Origin: Bacterioplanoides sp965219715
Lineage (GTDB): Bacteria > Pseudomonadota > Gammaproteobacteria > Pseudomonadales > Oceanobacteraceae
NCBI RefSeq assembly: GCF_965219715.1
Contig: NZ_OZ244785.1
Location: 1,178,001-1,242,000, forward strand
Length of the DNA: 64,000 nucleotides
Direction: 5' to 3'
Shown: piece after piece, positions 46,034-53,966 of the stretch
Numbering within the stretch: position 1 is the stretch's first letter
Layout: the number at the start of each line of letters is the position of its first letter
The notes under the pieces: model-generated
What the model saw: the letters and a program-made list of their open reading frames with translations, nothing else
What the model was told of the DNA's origin: nothing
Databases searched by the model: none
Made by a program: the position numbers and the translations under genes

Positions 46034-47224
46034 GTGTCTGCCCTATTTGCCGCCATTGCTTATTTGTTAGTACCGGCATTGCTGATCATTTTATGTCAGA
46101 AATTTCAGTTACTCGATAAAATCGGCGTCGTCGTATTATCGTTTGGTTTAGGCATTGCTCTCAGTGCTGGCCTAGATTTACCGGGACTGATTGGCAAGGA
46201 TGGCCTGACGGCTGTACAGACTAATTTGTCTGAAATTTCGATTGCCCTGGCGTTGCCGTTGCTGGTTTTTTCTATTGATGTGAAACACTCCCTCAGTATG
46301 GCCGGGGATACCATGAAGAGCATGGGGGTTGCTCTACTGGCCGTGATGATCGTGAGTGCAGCAGGCGCAGTTCTATTTAATGGCCAGCTACAGAATATCT
46401 GGCAAATTGCTGGCATGTCAGTCGGCGCTTATACCGGTGGTGGTCCGAATATGGCGGCGATTAAAACAGCAATCGACGCAGATCAGGACATTTTCGTTAC
46501 TATGACGACCTACGATATTTTACTGTCGGCGTTATACCTGATGTTTGTAATGACTCTGGCTAAGCCATTGTTTGGCTTATTTCTGCGTCCGTTTGAGTCA
46601 AATGGCAACCATGATGACGGCGAGAGTCAGGATAAGTTTGCTCATATGGCAGATGAAACCGCCAATAGCTATAAAGTTCTGGTGAATACCAAAACCATGC
46701 CTCAAACCTTCCTGGCACTGCTTTGCTCGGGTGTTGTTGTCGGCTTGTCCGTTGGACTGGCATCCTTATTACCCAAATCTATGTCATCTGCAGCCACCAT
46801 TATCAGTCTGACGACATTCGGTCTGGCAGCATCATTTATTCCACAAGTACGCCAACTGGCTAACAGCTTTCAACTGGGCATGTATTTAATTCTGGTTTTC
46901 TGTTTCACCATGGGCACCATGACTGACACCAGCATCCTGACTAACCTGAATTTAGATTTATTCGCCTATATCGGGTTTATTCTGATTGGCTCTCTGATTA
47001 TTCAGGCACTCATTTGCAAGCTGCTGAAAATTGATACCGATACTTTTTTAATCACCTCGTCTGCGGCCATTATGTCGGTGCCTTTTATTCCAGTCATTGC
47101 GGGTGCATTAAAGAATCGGGAAATTATTTTACCCGGCTTTGCCGCCGCAATTATTGGCTATGTGATTGGCAATTATCTGGGTGTGATGGTGGCCTATGCG
47201 ACCCGCCATCTGGTTGGCGCCTAA
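46034..47224 (+). CDS. DUF819-family membrane protein
   Basis: A 396-residue polytopic protein with about ten hydrophobic helices, starting at a GTG with GAGG 9 bases upstream. QIAGMSVGAYTGGGPNMAAI is typical of the DUF819 (YjcL-like) transport family, as is the repeated second half (PFIPVIAGALKNREIILPGF). The family is thought to be secondary transporters but substrates are unsettled. It sits between the racemase-fold enzyme and the SDR, so an amino-acid-like substrate is a reasonable guess. Confidence 0.8.
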   Translation: MSALFAAIAYLLVPALLIILCQKFQLLDKIGVVVLSFGLGIALSAGLDLPGLIGKDGLTAVQTNLSEISIALALPLLVFSIDVKHSLSMAGDTMKSMGVALLAVMIVSAAGAVLFNGQLQNIWQIAGMSVGAYTGGGPNMAAIKTAIDADQDIFVTMTTYDILLSALYLMFVMTLAKPLFGLFLRPFESNGNHDDGESQDKFAHMADETANSYKVLVNTKTMPQTFLALLCSGVVVGLSVGLASLLPKSMSSAATIISLTTFGLAASFIPQVRQLANSFQLGMYLILVFCFTMGTMTDTSILTNLNLDLFAYIGFILIGSLIIQALICKLLKIDTDTFLITSSAAIMSVPFIPVIAGALKNREIILPGFAAAIIGYVIGNYLGVMVAYATRHLVGA

Positions 47225-47246
47225 CTATTAATAAGAACTAAAAAAT

Positions 47247-48017
47247 ATGAAACTCAGTGACAAACGCATTCTCATCGTTGGCGCGTCATCAGGCATCGGT
47301 CGTGCCGTCGCACTTAAACTGGCACAACGCAACAACCGGTTAATTTTATCAGCCCGACGTGAGTCGGAATTAACCGAACTGGCAAAGGAAGTGGAAGCTG
47401 CCGGTAGCCAGGCCTTAGTAATCGCCAGTGACGCATTGGATGCCAATGCTTCGAACGACGTGGTCAGCAAAGCCGTTTCAGAATTTGGCGCCATTGATGT
47501 GGCTCTACTGAACGTTGGTGATGGTCCGTCATTTAATATGGCAAAAGTCAGCTCCGACGAAATTCGTCGAAATATGGATCTGAACTACAGCACTCTGGTG
47601 AATTTTCTGACGCCGCTGATTGCTCACATGAAAGAGCGCCAGCAAGGCCTGATCGCTCACACGAACTCGTTGGCCGGTTTTTTAGGATTGCCAATGCAAG
47701 GACCCTATTCGGCTGCCAAAGCTGCAGGAAGAATACTGATGGACACCTGTCGCCTTGAGTTAAAAAAAGACAATATCCACTTTGTTTCTCTATACCCCGG
47801 ATTTGTTGCCACAGAGCGTGTCGCCGATGATGGCATTCCGGCACCGATGGAGATTTCCGAACAACAAGCAGCCGACCATATGATTCGAGGAATGGAAAGT
47901 GGCAAGTCGGATTATCTGTTTCCGGCAACCACCAAATGGCTAATTCGCCTGGCGCTGGTATTACCTAAAAAAGTAACCGGCTGGCTGTTATTAAAGGCAA
48001 CACCAGAAAGCTACTAA
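47247..48017 (+). CDS. Short-chain dehydrogenase/reductase
   Basis: A 256-residue classical SDR. The cofactor motif is VGASSGIGRA (11-20), with RR at 37-38 suggesting NADPH. The catalytic serine is S141 and the YxxxK motif is Y154/K158 (PYSAAK). The usual NNAG is replaced by LNVGDG. C-terminal residues about 215-250 are hydrophobic (KWLIRLALVLPKKVTGWLLL), which may attach it to the membrane. It follows the DUF819 gene by 22 bp and is probably the last gene of that operon. Substrate unknown. Confidence 0.8.
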   Translation: MKLSDKRILIVGASSGIGRAVALKLAQRNNRLILSARRESELTELAKEVEAAGSQALVIASDALDANASNDVVSKAVSEFGAIDVALLNVGDGPSFNMAKVSSDEIRRNMDLNYSTLVNFLTPLIAHMKERQQGLIAHTNSLAGFLGLPMQGPYSAAKAAGRILMDTCRLELKKDNIHFVSLYPGFVATERVADDGIPAPMEISEQQAADHMIRGMESGKSDYLFPATTKWLIRLALVLPKKVTGWLLLKATPESY

Positions 48018-48131
48018 CCCCTACGGCGCGTTAACCCATTAACCTGCTTGAAGAACCGTCGCCGCTTCACGAATGTGTTAATTCTGAGAATAAAAGCTAT
48101 ATACTGGGCCATCATTTACTGGCGGCCCCGT

Positions 48132-48797
48132 ATGTCTGACTCCAATACTCTCGATTTAATTCGTCACAACCCTGATGTAACACCCGATAGCTGCATCATC
48201 TGGCTTCATGGCCTCGGAGCCAGCGGTCACGATTTTGCACCGGTTACGCCGTTACTGCGTCAGGTGGCATCAGCTCCGGGCCTGACAGCCATTTATCCTC
48301 ATGCACCAGAACTCGCTGTAACCATTAATGGTGGTATGAAAATGCCCGCCTGGTATGACATCCTTGCCGCCTCACCACGCCGCGTGATCAACCCACATCA
48401 GTTTCAACAATCCGTTGCGGATGTACAGCAACTGATTTCCAACCTGATCGCAGAAGGCATTAGCAGCCAGCGCATTATATTGGCCGGATTTTCCCAGGGC
48501 GGCGCCGTTGCGTATCAGGCCGCACTTGGATTCGGACAGCAATTAGGCGGACTGATTTGTCTGTCAACTTATCTGGCACAAGAACCACTCATCAGCGAAG
48601 AGAATAAACGCCTACCGGTATTTATTGGCCATGGCCAGATGGATATGGTGGTACCACAAATGCTTGGATTGGAAGCCGTATCTTTGCTGGAAGGCCGGGA
48701 GCTCACCCCGGTATGGCGAGAGTACCCGATTCAGCATGAGGTCAGCCAACAAGAGCTGGAAGATGTGGCGACATTTATTCGCCGGGTTTTAACCTGA
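48132..48797 (+). CDS. Carboxylesterase / phospholipase alpha-beta hydrolase
   Basis: A 221-residue alpha/beta hydrolase of the carboxylesterase-2 (EstB/acyl-protein thioesterase-like) family. I took the ATG at 48132 because its N-terminus matches the family; the frame extends to a TTG at 48048 that would add a poor leader. The oxyanion region LHGLGASG (25-32) and the triad S121 (GFSQGG), D171 and H202 are intact. It hydrolyses short acyl esters or lysophospholipids in the cytoplasm. It ends 14 bp from the convergent chemoreceptor gene. Confidence 0.85.
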   Translation: MSDSNTLDLIRHNPDVTPDSCIIWLHGLGASGHDFAPVTPLLRQVASAPGLTAIYPHAPELAVTINGGMKMPAWYDILAASPRRVINPHQFQQSVADVQQLISNLIAEGISSQRIILAGFSQGGAVAYQAALGFGQQLGGLICLSTYLAQEPLISEENKRLPVFIGHGQMDMVVPQMLGLEAVSLLEGRELTPVWREYPIQHEVSQQELEDVATFIRRVLT

Positions 48798-48810
48798 TAA
48801 TTACGCTTTA

Positions 48811-50811
48811 TCAGGCTGTGCCTAAATCAAAGCGGTCAGCCTGATCGTTTAAGTCTTTCGCCAGAGCTCTTTGCTCCTGTGCTGTTTTACGCATAAAGTC
48901 AGATGTCGCAACCGTATGTTCTGCAATACTATCAATTTCTCGCATCGAACCAGCAAGCTCCTGATTAGTGGCCACCTGCTCTTCTGCGGCCGCGGCAACC
49001 TGATCGGAAAGGTTCTGGATATCGCGAATGGCCGACTGAATCGACGCCAGCGCCTGCTCCAGCTCGCCTGACATGGATACGGTTTCACTCACCGCATGTT
49101 GCGATTGCTCAACTGCACGAAACGCCGCTTCTGACTCACTCTGGAATTTACCAACAATACTTTCGATCTCTGCGGTTGACTCCTGAGTGCGCTGCGCCAG
49201 CGTTCGAACCTCATCGGCAACCACAGCAAAACCGCGCCCTTGCTCTCCGGCCCGTGCCGCTTCAATCGCTGCGTTTAAAGCCAGTAAGTTCGTTTGCTCA
49301 GCAATACTCTTAATCACGTTCAAGACGCCGCCAATTGCACTGCTGCTTTCGTGTAACTCACGAATGGTTGAGGACACCTGGCCCATATGCTCGTTAAGAT
49401 TGGAAATACGTGTCACGCTCTGAGTGACTACTTCACCGCTGCGCTGAGTGACATCATTTGCCTGACAGGTGTGGTCTGCAACCGTCTGAATATTGGATGC
49501 AATTTCCCGCGTAGCCTGCTCAAGCTGACCAACACCAACAACCACTTTTTCCGTTTGTTCTTTCTGAACCTGCATGCCTTTACTGCTTAATGACACGGTG
49601 CAATGATTCTGAATCGAAATAAGCTCAAGCTGTTGCGACGTCATGTCCAAACTGCGAACCAGCGTCGATATATTCGATAACATGCTGTTTAACGCATCCG
49701 CGGTCTGACCCAGTTCATCTTTCATATAAACCTGGCAACGACTATCCAGTTTTAACTGGTTTCCCGCCAAGGACATAACGTGAGATAACTCATGAACCTG
49801 GCGGTACATAAGTCGTGCCAACCAGAAAGCCAATGCGAAAGAGAAAATAAGAATAGCGGACGACATAACAATGGAAGTCCACAGCCTGGCATTCAGGCTC
49901 TGCATTGCATCCCTGCCATAGCCCACCATATTGCCTTTAAATTCATCTTCCAATTGCTTCAGTTTATTAATTCTTCGGGTTGATGCCGCGAACCACTCCG
50001 AGGGGTTTGTATTGAAACCACCGTCGCGAAAATTATCGTTAGCAATCGCACGAAAACGTTCAACATCCTGCTGTTCCGGGCCTTTCAGGAAGGTACGAAA
50101 ATGTTGTGCACCTTCATCTCCGGCGAATAATAAATAACTGCCAAAAAAGGCATCCTGCGAAATAACCAAACGTAAATAACGAGTATATAAATCACCGGCA
50201 AATGCATCCTGAGCAAACGCATTACTTAAAACAGCTCGCTCAATACCTGAGCGTTCTTTGCCTTGCAGGAAGTTAAAATACGCCTGCAATCGCCGCGACA
50301 TTTCGCCATCAATAGTGTAGCGGGTAGCCCATGCGGGAACGTTCAGCAGATGGCGGATATTTGAGGTATAGAATTTTAAAACCTGTGCCAGGGGAATGGA
50401 TTGTTGTGTAACCTGATTACGGATAGAAGTGAGTTCTTTAATTTCACTCTGGACTGCCTGAATTTCGTTCAGAACCTTAGGGTCTTCACTGTATTGATGA
50501 CCCTCAACCCAGCCTCGCCATTGATTCAGCAACTGATCAGTAAGCTGACGTTGCTCGGTCAATTCACTCCCAAACTTACGGCCACCACTTCCGAGATAGC
50601 CAGCAGACATACCGCGCTCTTTTTGCAGCTCATGCGCCAGCTCACTGTTGATTCCCGATAATTCAGCCAGGTCGACCACATGCGCCATAGAATTCAGATC
50701 CTGATAATGACGCTGAATATTCAATCCCTCGAAAAGAATTAAGGCGCTAAGCGGAGCAATCAACAGTAGTAGTAACTTTTGTTTAACATTGGCGTTGCGT
50801 AAATATTCCAT
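48811..50811 (-). CDS. Methyl-accepting chemotaxis protein with NIT sensor domain
   Basis: A 666-residue receptor. TM1 is about residues 13-32; a periplasmic NIT domain (about 45-300) carries LAHELQKERGMSAGYLGSGG, the signature of nitrate/nitrite-sensing domains. TM2 lies about 308-335, a HAMP domain follows, then the signalling tip with NLLALNAAIEAARAGEQGRG and the FAVVADEVRTLAQRTQ hairpin. It signals through CheA/CheW to the flagella. NIT domains bind nitrate or nitrite in known cases, but ligand choice here is only inferred. No che genes are adjacent. Confidence 0.88.
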   Translation of the reverse strand: MEYLRNANVKQKLLLLLIAPLSALILFEGLNIQRHYQDLNSMAHVVDLAELSGINSELAHELQKERGMSAGYLGSGGRKFGSELTEQRQLTDQLLNQWRGWVEGHQYSEDPKVLNEIQAVQSEIKELTSIRNQVTQQSIPLAQVLKFYTSNIRHLLNVPAWATRYTIDGEMSRRLQAYFNFLQGKERSGIERAVLSNAFAQDAFAGDLYTRYLRLVISQDAFFGSYLLFAGDEGAQHFRTFLKGPEQQDVERFRAIANDNFRDGGFNTNPSEWFAASTRRINKLKQLEDEFKGNMVGYGRDAMQSLNARLWTSIVMSSAILIFSFALAFWLARLMYRQVHELSHVMSLAGNQLKLDSRCQVYMKDELGQTADALNSMLSNISTLVRSLDMTSQQLELISIQNHCTVSLSSKGMQVQKEQTEKVVVGVGQLEQATREIASNIQTVADHTCQANDVTQRSGEVVTQSVTRISNLNEHMGQVSSTIRELHESSSAIGGVLNVIKSIAEQTNLLALNAAIEAARAGEQGRGFAVVADEVRTLAQRTQESTAEIESIVGKFQSESEAAFRAVEQSQHAVSETVSMSGELEQALASIQSAIRDIQNLSDQVAAAAEEQVATNQELAGSMREIDSIAEHTVATSDFMRKTAQEQRALAKDLNDQADRFDLGTA

Positions 50812-50910
50812 AATGGCGATCCTTGAATACTGATTTAACGCTAGACCAATTTCCCGCGACCGCCAAAGAATCGAACTTCAGGTAACACCATATACTGATA
50901 AAAAAGACAG

Positions 50911-51462
50911 TCAGTCGTAACGTACCTCATACGTCTCCTGAATAAAGCCATTGGCAAATGCTGTCACTGTCGCGTTCTCAAGACGAATATCGCGCTCGAG
51001 TTTGCCGAATAAAGGGACACCTTCCCCAAGCAATACCGGCGCTTTGGTCAATATTAACCGGTTTATCAGACCCAGATTAATGAACGATCGGATAGTGGCA
51101 CCACCGTCAATATAGGCGTGGCAATAACCTTCCTGTTCCAACCGAGACATCAAGGCAGGGATCTCGCCGGAGCATATCTCAACCTTATCTTTCAGTGATT
51201 CAGGTGGTTGCTTCAGACTGTTGCTCAACACCATAATTCTGAGATTGCCGTACGGCCACTGCTCAGGCGTCAGATTCATTGCTGCAATCACCTCCATCGT
51301 GGTACGGCCCATAATCAGACAATCAACCGAACGGATAAAATCATCCCAGCCAGTATCAACATCAACGCCTTGCTTTCCCGCACTGTGCAGCCAATCCAGG
51401 CTGTTATCTTTTTTCGCAATATAACCATCCACACTGGTGGCAATGTATACAGAACACTTCAT
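50911..51462 (-). CDS. Dihydrofolate reductase family (RibD C-terminal-like) protein
   Basis: A 183-residue protein with SVYIATSVDGYIAKKDNSLD at the start, CLIMGRTTMEVI in the middle and YIDGGATIRSFI toward the end, all typical of the RibD_C/DHFR-like reductase superfamily. Such stand-alone members are NADPH-dependent reductases of unknown substrate. It is divergent from a TetR gene across about 100 bp that hold a neat operator-like palindrome, so it is the likely target of that regulator. Confidence 0.82.
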   Translation of the reverse strand: MKCSVYIATSVDGYIAKKDNSLDWLHSAGKQGVDVDTGWDDFIRSVDCLIMGRTTMEVIAAMNLTPEQWPYGNLRIMVLSNSLKQPPESLKDKVEICSGEIPALMSRLEQEGYCHAYIDGGATIRSFINLGLINRLILTKAPVLLGEGVPLFGKLERDIRLENATVTAFANGFIQETYEVRYD

Positions 51463-51490
51463 CGTTTGCTCCTGACGTTAGTGATACATG

Positions 51491-51542
51491 CAAATCAGGC
51501 TTCACCTAAGCCCTGATTTGAATTATATTCTACACCGTAGAA
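51491..51542. promoter_or_regulatory. Divergent promoter with two palindromes, TetR operator candidate
   Basis: TTCTAC-ACC-GTAGAA (51528-51542) is a perfect 6-bp inverted repeat with a 3-base centre, a size usual for TetR-family operators, 24 bases before the TetR start. A second pair, CAAATCAGG (51491-51499) with CCTGATTTG (51512-51520), lies toward the DHFR-like gene. Together they could control both divergent genes. Confidence 0.55.
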
Positions 51543-51566
51543 ATAATAGCTTAGCGAGAGGAATTA

Positions 51567-52139
51567 ATGACTGTCAACAAGAGGAAGGCCGGCCGCCCCA
51601 AAAGCTCTGAAAGTCAGCTGAGTTCTGACTATATTCTGCACTCAGCGAAAGTTCTGATGCGTGAACAAGGGAAAATTCCGAGCGTTCGCCAATTGGCCAA
51701 TAGCCTGAACGCAGACCCAATGGCGATTTATCATTATTTCGCCAACAAAAACGCACTACTTGAATCACTCAGCGCTTCGTTACTGAACGATATTTATGAG
51801 CCTGGAAATGAACAGGACTGGCAACAAGCGTTATTGCAACTGAGCATCAGCTATCTGGACTTGTTATCAACCTATCCCGGGCTATTGGAAATATTCCTCT
51901 GCATGACCTCAACCACCCCGGCAGATATCTTCAGTGAGCGTTTTTTTAATGTGATCGAACCTTTATCACTGGATCAGGAAGAACAAGTAAACGCACTGGA
52001 GTTACTGGTTGATTACCTGCACGGCTTTTCTCTGGCAATGGCGAATAACAAGACAGACACTGAACTGAACAGCACGATGATTAATGGCCCGCTGAAGCTA
52101 TATTTCAGAGCGCTTAAAGCTTCTGTCGGTAAGGGTTAA
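51567..52139 (+). CDS. TetR-family transcriptional regulator
   Basis: A 190-residue regulator. The N-terminal helix-turn-helix is at about 33-65 (IPSVRQLANSLNADPMAIYH, then YFANKNALLESL); the rest is an all-helical ligand domain. A basic N-terminal arm (MTVNKRKAGRPKS) probably touches the minor groove. GAGAGGAA precedes the ATG. The divergent DHFR-like reductase gene and a perfect palindrome upstream suggest local autoregulation; the ligand is unknown. Confidence 0.87.
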   Translation: MTVNKRKAGRPKSSESQLSSDYILHSAKVLMREQGKIPSVRQLANSLNADPMAIYHYFANKNALLESLSASLLNDIYEPGNEQDWQQALLQLSISYLDLLSTYPGLLEIFLCMTSTTPADIFSERFFNVIEPLSLDQEEQVNALELLVDYLHGFSLAMANNKTDTELNSTMINGPLKLYFRALKASVGKG

Positions 52140-52215
52140 CCCTGCAGAAGGCCAATGTTAGTGGCAACATTAAACCGCTTAGCAGCAATAATCACCTTCA
52201 ACGATAGCGATATAA

Positions 52216-52716
52216 CTAGCTACAGCCGGGTAACTTCTGCTGCTGGAAAATGATGGTGTCAGCTTTTACATCCAACTTCAGCAGATAATACGGATACTCA
52301 CCAACATAAATAGCGTCACAGACAGTATTTGGATCTGTATCAGGGCATTCTTGCTGCAAAATTGGCCTAACGACCAAAGACCCATCTTCAGAAATATAAG
52401 TCTCAATTCGTTTCAAATTGATCTTATCCGTACAAGGACTGGCATCGACCTCTCCTCGCTGGAAAAGCACATAAGAAGCATTGGTATCAAATTCAGGGGC
52501 CTGTTTACTTATCAGCGAAAGCCATAAGTGATTAAACTCCGTTTTGGTCACAATCTCCCGGAACAACAATCCCTCTGTCCGATTTGTGTGTTCAATAGGA
52601 ACCAACCCCTGAAGAACGATTTGGCTATCAACATTCACTTGTTTGTCTGAGTTGGAATCCGACCCACAAGCCAACAGACACAGTGAAAGAAAAGTAATAA
52701 TTGAGAAACGAACCAT
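52216..52716 (-). CDS. Lipoprotein, function unknown
   Basis: From the ATG at 52714-52716 the protein has 166 residues. It begins with a lipoprotein signal, MVRFSIITFLSLCLLACGSD, with the lipobox LLAC (C17). Upstream in-frame ATGs would add up to 11 residues in front of the signal. Four further cysteines (SPC, QQEC, TVC and the terminal PGCS) may form disulfides in the periplasm. No family was recognised. It is the last intact gene before the island boundary. Confidence 0.65.
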   Translation of the reverse strand: MVRFSIITFLSLCLLACGSDSNSDKQVNVDSQIVLQGLVPIEHTNRTEGLLFREIVTKTEFNHLWLSLISKQAPEFDTNASYVLFQRGEVDASPCTDKINLKRIETYISEDGSLVVRPILQQECPDTDPNTVCDAIYVGEYPYYLLKLDVKADTIIFQQQKLPGCS

Positions 52717-52956
52717 GAAGCCCATCATCCATAATGACAAAAAAGTCATTATATATTCATTCGGGGGCGAGAAACAGCTTTCCGAATAATGCTGAGCGAT
52801 ATGATCTGGCCAATCGCACCCTTAAACCGAGAGCCGTCAGAGCTACTCGAATGCATATATCTGATCATCAATCCCCCTAAACACCCTCCCCCACTTCTGC
52901 TACCATAGCGCCCGTTTTGCACACAGAAATCCGCATTGTTTTAGAGGAAATACGCC

Positions 52957-53001
52957 TTGATCACCGTGTATGGCATAAAGAACTGCGAGCTATTTTTGTG
53001 A
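52957..53001 (+). pseudogene. 5' stub of a YffB/ArsC-family gene cut at the island boundary
   Basis: A GAGGAAA ribosome binding site and a TTG start lead into ITVYGIKNC, the N-terminus of the Spx/ArsC-like YffB family (E. coli YffB begins VTLYGIKNCD and should continue with the CxxxKK active-site helix). The match stops inside the next codon (GA|G, 52987-52989) and a stop follows at 52999-53001. The native gene is therefore interrupted here and the sequence to the right is foreign to it. The remainder should be at the far end of the element. Confidence 0.65.
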
Positions 53002-53054
53002 GTTAAACCATATAAGCTTTCTGAGGCTATAAATCGGTTCTGATGACAATAAAA

Positions 53055-53072
53055 ATGGGGCCTTGGCCCCAT
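53055..53072 (-). terminator. Terminator of the 232-residue protein gene
   Basis: ATGGGGCC (53055-53062) pairs with GGCCCCAT (53065-53072) around a 2-base loop. On the minus strand it is followed by TTTTTATT, a standard intrinsic terminator, just past the next gene's stop. Confidence 0.8.
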
Positions 53073-53098
53073 CAATAAACTATTCCACAGTGAAACTC

Positions 53099-53797
53099 TC
53101 AAACTTCTACTTCTATAAAACGAAGGTTTTTTGTCTCTGGTTTCAAATACGCATCACCATTCTCTGACAAGTTTTTCCGTATCGTGTCGTGAAAGTTGAA
53201 CTCGCGGCCTGGGCCGTTATTTGCCAAACCATCCAGAATATCTCTAGCACTAATCACTACAGCGGCACTGTCTCGATCTAAATCGTAATGCTCAGCCGAG
53301 CCTGTATTCCGTCGATATCGATAGTCAGCTTCACTCATCTTAACAACGCCATCTTGTATCCCTTTCAGCCCCTCTTTTATGGAAGCCTTATCAAAAAGAT
53401 CTGTGAGAAGTTTTGCCTCACTAGCAGAGATTCCAGCTCCTCCGGTTTTGATAATAAGCTCGTCCTCTGAATTTACGGCTATATCCCAATCTTTATTCAA
53501 TAAATCAGGTTCGGTCTTCTTTATCTCTTTCAGGGCATCTTTATACTCATCAACGATGCCTCGGGCAGCATTTTTGGCCTGATACCCTCCTTCACTAGAT
53601 ATTCGGGCAGTTTCTTCTCGCTCCACAAAGGACATCTGAGGAGCACTATCAACCAGTAACTTCACCGAATCAGATACGATTGATTTTAGCTCTCCAGCCT
53701 TGGGCTCAACGATATTGTCCGCAGCTTTTGCCACTTTCGCATCGACCTTGGCTGATGTTGCCAGGTTCCCACCCGAGGGTAGATTTGCTATTTCCAT
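53099..53797 (-). CDS. Unknown 232-residue soluble protein, island cargo
   Basis: The ATG at 53795-53797 has a GGAG ribosome binding site 7 bases upstream; a longer frame to 53824 has none. The protein is acidic, rich in Ala, Lys, Asp and Glu, with no signal peptide or membrane helix. The first 60 residues are Ala/Ser/Lys-rich (NLATSAKVDAKVAKAADNIV) and look disordered; the middle has EYKDALKEIKKTEPDLLN and TGGAGISASEAKLLTDLFDK. No family recognised; a flagellar or effector-like protein cannot be excluded. It is divergent from a lipoprotein gene across 170 bp with a long palindrome, and ends at a good terminator. Confidence 0.65.
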   Translation of the reverse strand: MEIANLPSGGNLATSAKVDAKVAKAADNIVEPKAGELKSIVSDSVKLLVDSAPQMSFVEREETARISSEGGYQAKNAARGIVDEYKDALKEIKKTEPDLLNKDWDIAVNSEDELIIKTGGAGISASEAKLLTDLFDKASIKEGLKGIQDGVVKMSEADYRYRRNTGSAEHYDLDRDSAAVVISARDILDGLANNGPGREFNFHDTIRKNLSENGDAYLKPETKNLRFIEVEV

Positions 53798-53852
53798 GCA
53801 CTTTCTCCAGATAAACGGTCTCAAGAGAAGATATCGACCGAATCTCGATATA

Positions 53853-53893
53853 GTTGAGTTATCTAAAAGTAGTAATTTAACAAATAACTCAAC
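53853..53893. promoter_or_regulatory. 10-bp inverted repeat between divergent genes
   Basis: GTTGAGTTAT (53853-53862) and ATAACTCAAC (53884-53893) are perfect inverted copies 21 bases apart, centred between the divergent starts at 53797 and 53967. The spacing fits a two-site operator for a dimeric regulator. The regulator is not known. Confidence 0.45.
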
Positions 53894-53966
53894 AATTATC
53901 GTGAAAAGCTATCTATCAGTACTATCTTGTCATTCTAGTCAATAACGACTTTCAAGGACTAAATAG

